Below, piece by piece: positions 17,971-27,020 of a stretch of 64,000 bases of DNA (positions are counted from its first letter, which is position 1; every line of letters begins with the position of its first letter). The stretch spans positions 2,728,001 through 2,792,000 of the forward strand of contig NZ_CP128361.1 in assembly GCF_030345075.1 (NCBI RefSeq), read 5' to 3'. The translations under genes and the position numbers were made by a program. The DNA comes from Solwaraspora sp. WMMA2065 (lineage in GTDB: Bacteria > Actinomycetota > Actinomycetes > Mycobacteriales > Micromonosporaceae). Below the pieces are notes generated by a model. The model was not told where the DNA came from, ran no database searches, and saw nothing but the letters and a program-made list of their open reading frames with translations.

Positions 17971-20115
17971 TTGACCGACGCCACCACGCTGGACCAGGAG
18001 ATCGCCGCCGAGCAGCGGCACGTCGACCGGGTGTACGCCCGGTTGGCGCAGCTACGCCAGGACGCGGTACGCGCCGAGCGGGACGGCTACCGCCTTGCCC
18101 GGGTGGGCAACGTCGGCGCCCTGGTGGAGCGCGACGCGATGGTCTTCCACGCGGCCCGGCGGCGGCATCTGCTCGACGCCGAGCACGAAGGGCTGGTGTT
18201 CGGCCGGCTCGATCTACGCGACGGCGCGGTGCTGTACGTGGGTCGGCTCGGGGTGCGCGGCGAGCGGGCCGAGCCGCTGCTGGTCGACTGGCGCGCCCCG
18301 GCCGCCGCCGCGTTCTACCAGGCGACGCCGGCCCGACCGCAGGGCGTGGTGCGGCGGCGCACCATCCAGTCCCGGGGCGAGCGGGTCACCGGCGTCTCCG
18401 ACGACCTGCTGGATCCGGCGGCCGCGCCGGCCGGGATGCGGGTGGTCGGCGACGGTGCGCTGCTGGCCACCCTGGCCCGGGCCAAGGGACGTGGGATGCG
18501 CGACATCGTGGCCACCATCCAGCAGGAGCAGGACCAGGCGATCCGGTCGCCCGCCACCGGGGTGACGATCGTCTCGGGCGGCCCCGGCACCGGCAAGACC
18601 GCGGTCGCGCTGCACCGGGCGGCGTACCTGCTCTATTCGGACCGGAGCCGGTTCGCCGGCGGCGGCATCCTGGTCGTCGGCCCGACCGGGGTCTTCGTCG
18701 AGTACATCGCCGCGGTGCTGCCGGCCCTGGGTGAGGACAGCGCCACCCTGAGGTCGCTGGGGTCGCTGCTGCCGGGGGTGTCGGCGACCCGGACGGATCC
18801 GGCGGCGGTCGCCGTGCTGAAGGGGTCGCTACGGATGCGGCGGGTGCTGGAACGGGCGGTACGTGACGCGGTACCGGACGGGCCGACCGAGCTACGTCTG
18901 CTCTACCGGGGGCAGTTGCTGCGGCTACGCGGCCCGGAGCTGGACGGCATCCGGGCCCGGGCGCTGCCCCGGGGTGCCCGGCGCAACGAGGTCCGGCGGG
19001 CCGGTATCGACGGGTTGTTCGAGGCGCTGTGGGCGCAGGCCCGGCAGTTGGTGGCCCCGGCCCGGCTGCCCGGCCAGGCCGAGTTCGAGGACGAGTTGTC
19101 GGACCGGGACGATTTCCGGGACTTCCTGCGGGCCTGGTGGCCCCGGCTGCTGCCGCGACATGTGCTGGGCTGGCTGGCCCGGCCGGGCCGGCTGCATCGG
19201 TACGCGCGAGGCGTGCTCGACCCGGCCGAGATCACGGTGCTGTCCGACGCCTTCGGTGACCTGGTGGACCACGGACCGACGATCGCGGACGTGGCGCTGC
19301 TGGACGAGTTGGACGAACTGCTCGGCCGGCCGCCGCAGCCCCGCCGCAAGCACCGGGATCCGTTCCGGGTGGCCGGCGGGGTACGTGAGGTGACGACCTT
19401 CGCCGACCGGGAGCGGGCAGCCCGCGTCACCGCCCGGGAGCGGCCGGCCGACTACCGGGAGTACGCCCACGTGGTGGTCGACGAGGCGCAGGACGTGTCG
19501 CCGATGCAGTGGCGGATGGTCGGGCGCCGGGGCCGGCTGGCCTCCTGGACGGTGGTCGGGGATCCGGCACAGACCGCGTGGACCGGGGATCCGGCCGAGC
19601 TCGCCCAGGCCCGGGACCGCGCGTTGGGGCGGCGACCGCAGCGGGAGTTCCAGCTGACCACGAACTACCGCAACCCAGCGGAGATCTTCGAACTGGCCGC
19701 CGGGGCGATCCGCGAGGTCGCCCCGGACGCCCCGTTGCCGACGGCGGTCCGGGCGACCGGGGTGGCACCGCGCCGGGACCGGGTCTCCGCGGCGGCGCTG
19801 CCGGCCGCCGTCCGCGCCGCGACCGCCGAGATGCTGGCGGCGGTGGAGGGGACGGTCGGCGTCATCGCCCCGGTGACCCGGCGCGACGAGGTCGCCGGCT
19901 GGCTCGGCGGGTTGGCGACCTCGCGGCTGCAGGTGGTGTCGAGCCTGCAGGCGAAGGGCATGGAGTACGACGCGGTGGTGCTGGTGGCCGGCGAGGAGAT
20001 CCGCGCCGAGTCCGAGGCCGGGGTGCGCACGCTCTACGTCGCGCTCTCCCGGGCGACCCAGCGGCTGGTCACCATCGACCTCGACCAGGAGTCGATTGCA
20101 CATATTGCCATGTGA
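17971..20115 (+). CDS. HelD/HelR-like UvrD-superfamily helicase
   Basis: The 714-residue superfamily 1 ATPase has an N-terminal coiled coil (EIAAEQRHVDRVYARLAQLRQ), LLVDWRAPAAAAFYQATP near residue 103, Walker A GGPGTGKTA at 203-211, the DEAQD box (HVVVDEAQDVSPMQWRM) near 507, and C-terminal motifs SSLQAKGMEYDAVVLV and LYVALSRATQRL. This layout matches HelD, which clears stalled RNA polymerase by inserting a coiled coil into its channel. Actinobacterial HelR relatives displace rifamycins from RNA polymerase. Which role applies here cannot be told from sequence. No rifamycin-associated element was identified upstream. Confidence 0.85.
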   Translation: MTDATTLDQEIAAEQRHVDRVYARLAQLRQDAVRAERDGYRLARVGNVGALVERDAMVFHAARRRHLLDAEHEGLVFGRLDLRDGAVLYVGRLGVRGERAEPLLVDWRAPAAAAFYQATPARPQGVVRRRTIQSRGERVTGVSDDLLDPAAAPAGMRVVGDGALLATLARAKGRGMRDIVATIQQEQDQAIRSPATGVTIVSGGPGTGKTAVALHRAAYLLYSDRSRFAGGGILVVGPTGVFVEYIAAVLPALGEDSATLRSLGSLLPGVSATRTDPAAVAVLKGSLRMRRVLERAVRDAVPDGPTELRLLYRGQLLRLRGPELDGIRARALPRGARRNEVRRAGIDGLFEALWAQARQLVAPARLPGQAEFEDELSDRDDFRDFLRAWWPRLLPRHVLGWLARPGRLHRYARGVLDPAEITVLSDAFGDLVDHGPTIADVALLDELDELLGRPPQPRRKHRDPFRVAGGVREVTTFADRERAARVTARERPADYREYAHVVVDEAQDVSPMQWRMVGRRGRLASWTVVGDPAQTAWTGDPAELAQARDRALGRRPQREFQLTTNYRNPAEIFELAAGAIREVAPDAPLPTAVRATGVAPRRDRVSAAALPAAVRAATAEMLAAVEGTVGVIAPVTRRDEVAGWLGGLATSRLQVVSSLQAKGMEYDAVVLVAGEEIRAESEAGVRTLYVALSRATQRLVTIDLDQESIAHIAM

Positions 20116-20160
20116 GCATTAGTCTGCCGACGAGACGCCGGGCAACGGAGGGTGGCAGGC

Positions 20161-21069
20161 GTGGGAGTCGGACACGATCACTGTGCCGGGAGCACCGGCC
20201 AGCGACACTACGGGTGCCTCTGGGCCGCCTTCGCCCTGCTGGCGGTCTTCATGGTCGTCGAGGCCGTCACCGCGCTGGCGACCGGCTCCCTGGCACTGCT
20301 GTCCGACGCCGGGCACATGTTCACCGACGTACTCGGCATCGGTATGGCGCTCGCGGCGATCGCCGCGACCCGACGACCGACCGGGGAGCCGCAGCGCACC
20401 TTCGGCCTCTACCGCCTCGAGGTGCTCGCCGCGCTGGCGAACGCCGTACTGCTCGCCGGGGTCGCACTCTACGTTCTGGTGGAGGCGGCTCGCCGGTTCG
20501 CCGATCCGGAGCCGGTGATGGTCGGCCCGATGCTGGTGGTGGCGATCGCCGGACTGCTCGCCAACATCGTCGCCTTCGCCCTGCTGCGCCAGGGGGCCAG
20601 GGAGAGCCTCAACGTACGGGGCGCCTACCTGGAGGTGCTCGGTGACCTGCTCGGCTCGGTGGGGGTGCTGGTGGCCGCCACGGTGATCGCCACCACCGGC
20701 TGGTGGTACGTGGACCCGCTGGTCGCCGTCGGTGTCGGGGCGTTCATCCTGCCGCGTACCTGGCGGTTGGCGCGGGCCGCGCTGCGCATCCTGGTGCAGG
20801 CGGCGCCGGAGCATGTCGAGGTCGACCGGGTTCGCAGCCGGCTGGCCGCTGTGCCGGGCGTCTGCGACGTGCACGACCTGCATGTCTGGACGCTCACCCC
20901 GGGCATGGAGGTGGCCTCGGCACACCTGGCCGTGACCCCGTCAGCCGAGATCGGCACGGTACTGCGGGACGCCCGGGCGGCCCTGCACGACGAGTTCGGT
21001 ATCGAGCACGCGACGCTGCAGATCGAGCCGCTGGCCCCCGCCGACTCCTGCGGACCGGCTGACTGGTGA
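20161..21069 (+). CDS. Cation diffusion facilitator (zinc/divalent metal exporter)
   Basis: The 302-residue inner-membrane protein has six helices and a cytoplasmic C-terminal domain, as in CzcD/ZitB. The first metal site is SDAGHMFTDV in helix 2. In helix 5 the usual HVLGD is EVLGD (GAYLEVLGDLLGS), so one His is replaced by Glu. The N-terminal HDHC is a possible metal-sensing tail. The C-terminal domain carries VHDLHVWTLTPGM, typical for the family. The GTG at 20161 sits 8 bp after GGAGGG, so it is preferred to the GTG at 20152, which would overlap that site. Confidence 0.9.
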   Translation: MGVGHDHCAGSTGQRHYGCLWAAFALLAVFMVVEAVTALATGSLALLSDAGHMFTDVLGIGMALAAIAATRRPTGEPQRTFGLYRLEVLAALANAVLLAGVALYVLVEAARRFADPEPVMVGPMLVVAIAGLLANIVAFALLRQGARESLNVRGAYLEVLGDLLGSVGVLVAATVIATTGWWYVDPLVAVGVGAFILPRTWRLARAALRILVQAAPEHVEVDRVRSRLAAVPGVCDVHDLHVWTLTPGMEVASAHLAVTPSAEIGTVLRDARAALHDEFGIEHATLQIEPLAPADSCGPADW

Positions 21070-21246
21070 TTAGCAGATGCTTAAGTTTCGTGACCTTACC
21101 GCGACGTTGACAACTACGATCTACGTATATTTCTGATTTTTCTGGATATAACAGACCTATCGATGCCGGGACGGCAGCCCGAGGAACCGGTAGTCTCGGC
21201 CCCGGTCTCCGCTCGGGCGGCGCCCCTCCGGCGCCCGCGGAGGCCG
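21070..21246. promoter_or_regulatory. AT-rich promoter region before the riboswitch
   Basis: This stretch is strikingly AT-rich for the genome. It contains TTGACA at 21107-21112, TATATT at 21126-21131 and TATAAC at 21147-21152. The spacings (13 and 34 bp) do not make a standard sigma-70 pair, so the exact promoter is unresolved, but transcription of the riboswitch should start here. Confidence 0.5.
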
Positions 21247-21366
21247 TCGCCTAATCGCCGTACGGCGAGCCGGGGAACCACGTACCTGGGGTGCATCCGC
21301 GTCACGCGGTAGGGATCTTCCGTCCCGAACCCGTCAGCTAACCCGGTCGGCGGCTGACGGAAGGAA
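21247..21366 (+). promoter_or_regulatory. c-di-AMP riboswitch (ydaO/yuaA class)
   Basis: The leader contains the class signatures in order: GAGCCGGGGAACCACG (about 21268), CTGGGGTGCATCCGC, GGTAGGGATCTTCCGTCCC and CGAACCCGTCAGCTAACC (about 21322), closing with GGCGGCTGACGGAAGGA, which also holds the ribosome site of the next gene. In actinobacteria this riboswitch class precedes wall-remodelling hydrolases and represses them when c-di-AMP is high. Overlap of the closing helix with the GGAAGGA site suggests control of translation initiation, although a terminator mechanism cannot be excluded. Confidence 0.92.
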
Positions 21367-21372
21367 TGCACA

Positions 21373-22536
21373 GTGTCGCGCACAGTCCACAGAAAAACCC
21401 GATTCGCGTTATTGGCGGCGTTGACCGCCGCCCTGATGGCCGTCACCGGCACCCCGATCGGCTCGCCGGCCGGAGCCGCCCTGCCCGCCAACCGGCCCGA
21501 CCGGGTCGACAACGAGGGAGGCACCGACAGCCTGCGCAAGGAGCTCGATGCGGCCTCCAAGGGCTGGATCGACGCCAAGGCGGCGCTCAACCACTCGAAG
21601 GGCCGGCAGAAGAAGCTGTCCGAGCAGCTCACCACGGTCGGTGCTGAGCTGGAGCAACGGAACAGGAACGTCGGACACATCGTCGACCGCGCGTACCGCA
21701 ACGGCAGGCTCGGCCCGGTCTCCGCGTTGCTCAACAGCACCTCACCGGAAGGGTTCGTCGACCGGGCGGCGGCGCTGAGCGCGGTGACCGCCAACGAGGA
21801 GAAGCAGCTCCGCGAGCTGTACCGCACCCGTGACCAGGTAACCAGGTCCAAGGCTGCGATCGAGCATGAGATTCGGGAGCAGCAGAAGCAGGTCACCATC
21901 ATGGACCAGCGCCGGAACCAGGCGGAGCGGGCCCTGGCCGTCGCGGTCGCCGCCGAGAAGCAGGCGGAGGAACAGGCGGAGGAACAGGCGAGGCAGCAGG
22001 CGGCGGAGGAGGCCGAGCAGGCCGCCGCCAGCGGATCCTCCGGCTCCGGGTCGTCGGGGTCCGGATCCTCCGGCACCGGGTCGTCGGGATCCGGGTCATC
22101 CAGCGCGTCGGCGACTCCGGCACCACGCAACGCGAACGGCTCCTGGCCGGCCGAGTCATGCAACGTCGACGACCCCACCACCTCCGGCTGCATCACACCC
22201 CGTACGCTGCACGCCCTGAACCAGGCGAAGGCTGCCGGCTTCACCCGCTACGTGTCCTGCTTCCGCAACGGCAGCTCCGGCGAGCACCCCAAGGGCCGGG
22301 CGTGTGACTTCGCCGCCCAGCCCAACGGCTTCGGTGGAGTGGCAACCGGCGGTGACAAGAGCTACGGCGACAACCTGGCGAACTACTACATCAACAACGC
22401 CGACCGGCTCGGTGTGCTCTACGTGATCTGGTACAAGCGGATCTGGCTGCCCAGCAGCGGCTGGAAGACGTACAGCGGTGCGGGTGGCGACCCGTCCAGC
22501 GACCACACCAACCACGTACACCTGTCGGTGTACTGA
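21373..22536 (+). CDS. Secreted coiled-coil LAS-type peptidoglycan peptidase
   Basis: The 387-residue protein has a signal peptide to about residue 36, two coiled-coil blocks (about 48-100 and 140-225, ending in a Glu/Gln/Ala-rich run), a Gly/Ser linker with repeated GSSGSG, and a C-terminal domain from about 262. That domain has EHPKGRACDF (HxxxGxAxD) and TNHVHLSV (HxH), the zinc ligands of LAS/M15-type peptidases, so cleavage of wall peptides is likely. The layout of an N-terminal coil regulating a C-terminal hydrolase resembles actinobacterial RipA/RpfB-type wall remodellers. It is controlled by the riboswitch directly upstream and closed by a strong terminator. Confidence 0.82.
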   Translation: MSRTVHRKTRFALLAALTAALMAVTGTPIGSPAGAALPANRPDRVDNEGGTDSLRKELDAASKGWIDAKAALNHSKGRQKKLSEQLTTVGAELEQRNRNVGHIVDRAYRNGRLGPVSALLNSTSPEGFVDRAAALSAVTANEEKQLRELYRTRDQVTRSKAAIEHEIREQQKQVTIMDQRRNQAERALAVAVAAEKQAEEQAEEQARQQAAEEAEQAAASGSSGSGSSGSGSSGTGSSGSGSSSASATPAPRNANGSWPAESCNVDDPTTSGCITPRTLHALNQAKAAGFTRYVSCFRNGSSGEHPKGRACDFAAQPNGFGGVATGGDKSYGDNLANYYINNADRLGVLYVIWYKRIWLPSSGWKTYSGAGGDPSSDHTNHVHLSVY

Positions 22537-22547
22537 CGTCCGCGATC

Positions 22548-22592
22548 GGGGGCGGACGGCCACGTCGGTGGCCGTCCGCCCCCGTTTTCTTT
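22548..22592 (+). terminator. Rho-independent terminator
   Basis: Perfect 16-bp arms GGGGGCGGACGGCCAC (22548-22563) and GTGGCCGTCCGCCCCC (22568-22583) flank a 4-nt loop and are followed by GTTTTCTTTT. The U-rich tail makes it the clearest intrinsic terminator in the window. Confidence 0.93.
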
Positions 22593-22678
22593 TCGCGGCG
22601 GAATCAGCGTACGGAGTCATTTGCGCAACAGCGGCAGACCGATCGGCATATTTGCCGACGGTCACCGGCGACCACGCG

Positions 22679-22754
22679 AGAGCGCTCTACCGCCATGCAG
22701 TCGCACTCGGCTCACGCAGAGCACATGCAGCCCATGAGGAGAGAGAGCGCTCTC
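22679..22754. promoter_or_regulatory. Two LacI-family operator palindromes upstream of the GH81 gene
   Basis: AGAGCGCTCT at 22679-22688 and GAGAGCGCTCTC at 22743-22754 are perfect palindromes centred 65 bp apart. The central GAGCGCTC core is the type bound by LacI/CebR/CelR-family sugar-responsive repressors of actinobacterial glycoside hydrolase genes. They lie about 190-260 bp before the GH81 start. A paired arrangement could allow looping. The regulator gene is not in the window. Confidence 0.75.
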
Positions 22755-22941
22755 ACCGAGAGGTTTACAGCAGCACCGGCGCGGCTGTCAACAGACCACC
22801 ACGACCCCGTACCGAATACACGAAACTTCATGTCGGGATATTGACAGAAGCCCGCATCTCTGATGACCTCCTGGCAATAACTCGTTGACGGGCGCGAATT
22901 TTCGCGATCGTGGACCGCGCCCGACCCGACCCGGAGGCACC

Positions 22942-25899
22942 ATGAACCTGTCGATCCGTGGCGCGCGAACAGGTCGTACGCCGCGCCGGATCCTGGCAGC
23001 CACCACCGTGACAGCGCTGGCCGCGACCGGACTGATCTTCGGCGTACTGCGCACCGCCGACGCCGCCACCGTCGGCGCCGGCAGCTACACCACCACCCGC
23101 CCGGCGGGCGCCGCCGCCCCGACCGCCTGCGGAAACATCTCCGCCAACCCCCGGCAGTACGTCACGGGCACCGCCCCGGCCGGGGCGGTGCCGACCAACG
23201 ACTGGTGGTCGTCGCTGCTGTTCAAGCGGTACAACTGCGCCTACTCCGACCCGCTGCACGCCCACCCGATGTCGTTCCAGCCGACCGCTGGCGGGCTCGG
23301 CGTCTCCTACACCACCGAGGCGGCGATCTCCGGTACGTCGACCGGCGTCGGCGAGTACCACTACCCGTACACGCGAGAGTTCACCCTCGGCGTCGCCGGG
23401 CTCAACGCCCCGGACGTCAAGGTCGACGGCTGGACCGACTGGACGGTCAGCCCGTACTGGTCCGACGGCGCCCGCACGCTACGCGCCACCGTCGGCCACG
23501 GTCTGCCGTTCGTGTACGCCCAGGTCACCGGCGGCAACGCCGAGCTGTCGTTCCCCGGCACCCCGACGGTCTGGCACCACAGCGGCACCCGGGTCGGCTT
23601 CTCGATGCGCGGCCACGACTACGTCGCCTACGGCCCCAGCGGAGCGACCTGGTCCGTCAACGGGACCACGATCAGCTCCACCCTCGCCGGCCGCGGCTAC
23701 TTCTCCGTCGCACTGCTGCCGACCGGCGCCGGCACCAGCGCCGCCCGGCGCACCGCGCTGATGGACAGCTACGGCCGGTACGCCCACGCCCACGTCACCG
23801 GCACCCGGGTCAGCTGGAGCTACGACCAGGCCAGCAGCACGGTCGACGCCACCTACAGCTTCACCACCACGGCCCGGGAGGGCTCCGCCACCGGCACGGT
23901 CGTCTCCCTCTACCCGCACCAGTGGAAGCACCTCGACGGCGCCAGCCCGATCGCCGAGACCTACGTGTCGGCCCGCGGTCCGATGCGCAACCTGGTCGGC
24001 GCGACGTCGTTCCGGACCGCGATGCGCTTCCACGGCGTACTGCCGGAGGTCCCAGCGGTGGCCACCAGCGTCGGTGCCGACCTCGCCACGCTCACCGCGC
24101 ACCTGGACCAGGCCGCGTCCGGCGACCCGCTCGCCGGCTTCGACAACGACACCTACTGGACCGGCAAGGCGCTCGGCCGGGCCGCCCGGCTGGCCGAGAT
24201 CGCCGACCAGCTCGGCCGCACCGCCCAACGCGACCATTTGCTCACCGCCATCCGGAACCGGCTGACCGACTGGTTCACCGCCAGCCCAGGCAAGACGCAA
24301 CGGGTGTTCTTCTACGACCAGGCGTGGGGCACTCTGGTCGGCTACCCCGCCTCGTACGGATCCGACACCGATCTCAACGACCATCACTTCCACTACGGCT
24401 ACTACATCGCCGCCGCCGCGACGCTGGCCAAGTTCGACCCCACCTGGGCGGCGACCAGCCAGTACGGCGGCATGGTCAACCTGCTGATCCGCGACGCCAA
24501 CAGCTGGGACCGCAACGACCCGATGTTCCCGTTCCTGCGCGACTTCGACATCTACGCCGGCCATGACTGGGCCGCCGGGCACGGAGCGTTCTTCGCCGGC
24601 AACAACCAGGAGTCATCCTCGGAGGGGATGAACTTCGCCAACGCCCTGATCCAGTGGGGCCTGGCCACCGGCAACACCGCGATCCGCGACGCCGGACTGT
24701 ACATCTACACCACTCAATCGGCGGCCATCCAGGAATACTGGTTCGACTCCTCGGACACCAACTTCCCGGCCTCCTTCGGGCACCGGTCGGTGGGCATGGT
24801 CTGGGGCGACGGCGGGGCCTACGCCACCTGGTTCAGCGCCGAGCCGGAGATGATCCAGGGCATCAACATGCTGCCGGTCACCGGTGGCTCGCTCTACCTC
24901 GGCTACCGGCCGGACTACATCGCCACCAACTGGAACGCGCTGGTCACCAACAACGGCGGCCCGCCGACGGTCTGGCAGGACATTCTCTGGTCGTTCCAGG
25001 CGCTCGGCGACGCCAACGCCGCCCTGACCAATCTGCGGGCGAACCCCAACTACCCGGTCGAGGAGGGCGAGAGCCGGGCGCACACGTTCCACTGGGTGCG
25101 CAACCTGGCAGCGTTGGGTCGGGTCGACACCGGCGTCACCGCGAACACTCCACTTTACGCGGTGTTCGACCGCAACGGTGCCCGCACCTACGTGGCGAGC
25201 AACTTCACCTCGTCGCCGGTCACGGTCACCTTCTCCGACGGTACCCGGATGACCGTGCCGGCCGGCCAGACCGCCACCACCGGGGCGCACACCTGGAGCG
25301 GCGGCACCGCCACCGGCACCCCGACCAGCCCGAACCCGTCACCGAGCCTGCCCCCCACGCCGCCGGCCTCGCCCACGCCGGACCCGACCACCCCGCCGGT
25401 CACTTCGGACCTGTTCCACCTGCGGTCCGCCGGGGTGCTGAGCAACACCGCCGGGACGAACGCGACGACGGTCACGGTGCCGTCGGCTGGCGGGGCGAAC
25501 TACGACGGTACGCCGCACAACCCGGTCACCTTCCGGGCCTGCGGGTTGACCGGTGCGTACCGGTCGGCAGCCACCACGTTCGACCTCCAGGTGGACGCGG
25601 GCACCTCGGTCGGTGCGGGTATCCAGGCCCGGGTGTCGTACGACTTCACCGGCTCCGGCAGCTACGGCCGCACCGAGACGTACCACTACTTCGCCACCGA
25701 TCCGGTGCCCGGCACCGAGACCTACCGGCAGAGCGCCGGGCTGCGATCCGCCTCAGGAGAGTTCCGGGCGATGAGCAACGGGTGCGTCCGGCTGGAACTG
25801 TGGAACGCCATCGGTAATGCAGCGACCACGGTTCGGGTCGACGCGACGAGCGCCGACACCGGCCGGTCGACCCTGCGGGTGCCGTTCCGGATCGGCTGA
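22942..25899 (+). CDS. Secreted GH81 endo-beta-1,3-glucanase with C-terminal beta-domain
   Basis: The 985-residue protein has a signal peptide ending around TADA (residue 41). The GH81 region follows: VPTNDWWSSLLFKRYN at the start of the beta-sandwich, DTDLNDHHFHYGYYIAAAA with the conserved Asp, and NNQESSSEGMNFANALIQWG with the catalytic Glu pair. A Pro/Thr linker (about 795-825) leads to a 160-residue C-terminal domain (FHLRSAGVLSNTAGTNATTV onward) that is probably a glucan-binding beta-sandwich. The enzyme cuts beta-1,3-glucan of fungal or algal walls outside the cell. The ATG at 22942 follows GGAGG. Regulation by the two upstream LacI-type operators is likely. Confidence 0.92.
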   Translation: MNLSIRGARTGRTPRRILAATTVTALAATGLIFGVLRTADAATVGAGSYTTTRPAGAAAPTACGNISANPRQYVTGTAPAGAVPTNDWWSSLLFKRYNCAYSDPLHAHPMSFQPTAGGLGVSYTTEAAISGTSTGVGEYHYPYTREFTLGVAGLNAPDVKVDGWTDWTVSPYWSDGARTLRATVGHGLPFVYAQVTGGNAELSFPGTPTVWHHSGTRVGFSMRGHDYVAYGPSGATWSVNGTTISSTLAGRGYFSVALLPTGAGTSAARRTALMDSYGRYAHAHVTGTRVSWSYDQASSTVDATYSFTTTAREGSATGTVVSLYPHQWKHLDGASPIAETYVSARGPMRNLVGATSFRTAMRFHGVLPEVPAVATSVGADLATLTAHLDQAASGDPLAGFDNDTYWTGKALGRAARLAEIADQLGRTAQRDHLLTAIRNRLTDWFTASPGKTQRVFFYDQAWGTLVGYPASYGSDTDLNDHHFHYGYYIAAAATLAKFDPTWAATSQYGGMVNLLIRDANSWDRNDPMFPFLRDFDIYAGHDWAAGHGAFFAGNNQESSSEGMNFANALIQWGLATGNTAIRDAGLYIYTTQSAAIQEYWFDSSDTNFPASFGHRSVGMVWGDGGAYATWFSAEPEMIQGINMLPVTGGSLYLGYRPDYIATNWNALVTNNGGPPTVWQDILWSFQALGDANAALTNLRANPNYPVEEGESRAHTFHWVRNLAALGRVDTGVTANTPLYAVFDRNGARTYVASNFTSSPVTVTFSDGTRMTVPAGQTATTGAHTWSGGTATGTPTSPNPSPSLPPTPPASPTPDPTTPPVTSDLFHLRSAGVLSNTAGTNATTVTVPSAGGANYDGTPHNPVTFRACGLTGAYRSAATTFDLQVDAGTSVGAGIQARVSYDFTGSGSYGRTETYHYFATDPVPGTETYRQSAGLRSASGEFRAMSNGCVRLELWNAIGNAATTVRVDATSADTGRSTLRVPFRIG

Positions 25900-25921
25900 T
25901 CTGACCGCTGAAGGAGGAGGA

Positions 25922-25954
25922 ACCCTTTCCCGACGCTCGGCGCCGGGAAAGGGT
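25922..25954. terminator. Bidirectional hairpin terminator
   Basis: Arms ACCCTTTCCCG (25922-25932) and CGGGAAAGGGT (25944-25954) enclose a smaller CGC/GCG stem. It lies between the GH81 gene and the convergent kinase gene. Confidence 0.8.
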
Positions 25955-26047
25955 CCTCGCCGTCGACGATGCCGGACGTGCCGCGACGGCGGAGCCACTT
26001 CCCGGACATCGGCCATACTTTGCACGATTCCCCAGATTGACCGACAA

Positions 26048-26908
26048 CTAACATAACTGGGACAAAACGCCGCCACTCGCCCTGTCGCAGCCGCTATTGC
26101 CGAGGCTGCCGCCGAGCAGGTCCCAGAGCGCGAACGCCGCCTCGACACTGGTCGGTCGGTTCTCCGGACGCTTGCTCATGCAGGCCCGACAGAGATCGGC
26201 CACGGGACGCGGCAACCCGGCGACGGCCAGCACCGGAGTGGGAGCCAGGGCCCCTGTCCGCACGCCGGTCGCCGGCGACCCCGGGCCGACCCCCAGGTAC
26301 GGCAACCGGCCGGTCAGCATGTGGTAGAGCAAGACGCCGAGGGAGTAGACGTCGTCGCCCGGTCGGCCGGAGCCAGCCACCGTCCCCGACGCACGGCCGG
26401 CCGGCGGCGGATCCGCGAACCGGGCCAGGCCGAAATCAATGATCTTGGCACCGGACCGGGTCAACATCACGTTGCCGGCGGTGAGATCCCGATGCACAAC
26501 GCCCCGCCGGTGAGCCACCGCCAGCACGTCTGCGGCGGTCCCCGCGGTGCGGACCGCGGTGGGCCAGGGCAATGGACCGCCAGTCAGCCGGTCCGCCAGC
26601 GACTCGCCGCAGATCAGCTCCATGACGACATACGACGACGTGCCGCCCCCGGGTAGCGGCAGTTCACCGACGTCGTAGACGCGGGGCACACTGGGATGCC
26701 GCAGCCGCTGGGTGAACGACGCTTCCCGGCGAATGTCGTCCCTGGCCCGTCGGTCGCCGGCGGCGGCCGGTGCCAGCAACTTGACCGCGAACGGCCGGGC
26801 CGAGTCGACGTCGATCGCCTGGTAGACAACCGACACCCCACCGCGACCGATCGGACGAAGAAGGACATAGCGCCGGAGAATGGTGGTACCCACCAGCAAC
26901 CATGTCAC
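26048..26908 (-). CDS. Soluble Ser/Thr protein kinase (PknB-like catalytic domain)
   Basis: The 286-residue protein is almost only a Hanks-type kinase domain: glycine loop IGRGGVSVVYQA (residues 20-31), Lys in FAVKLL, the catalytic loop VVHRDLTAGNVML and IIDFGLARFADPP. The Lys usually found two residues after the catalytic Asp (HRDLKPxN) is Thr here, a variant also seen in other actinobacterial kinases. Asp and Asn are kept, so activity is plausible. The activation loop is short. No transmembrane helix or sensor domain follows, unlike PknB. Targets are unknown; the neighbouring STAS gene on the same strand is a possible pathway partner. Confidence 0.87.
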   Translation of the reverse strand: MTWLLVGTTILRRYVLLRPIGRGGVSVVYQAIDVDSARPFAVKLLAPAAAGDRRARDDIRREASFTQRLRHPSVPRVYDVGELPLPGGGTSSYVVMELICGESLADRLTGGPLPWPTAVRTAGTAADVLAVAHRRGVVHRDLTAGNVMLTRSGAKIIDFGLARFADPPPAGRASGTVAGSGRPGDDVYSLGVLLYHMLTGRLPYLGVGPGSPATGVRTGALAPTPVLAVAGLPRPVADLCRACMSKRPENRPTSVEAAFALWDLLGGSLGNSGCDRASGGVLSQLC

Positions 26909-27020
26909 GATAGATCATTTTCCGGCAGGACAGCGCTACCGACAAGATCTACCGCCGGGTGTTAACACGACCCTAATCAGCCGTTCGAACTGCGACCTGC
27001 CGCCACCGAGCACCACGAGC

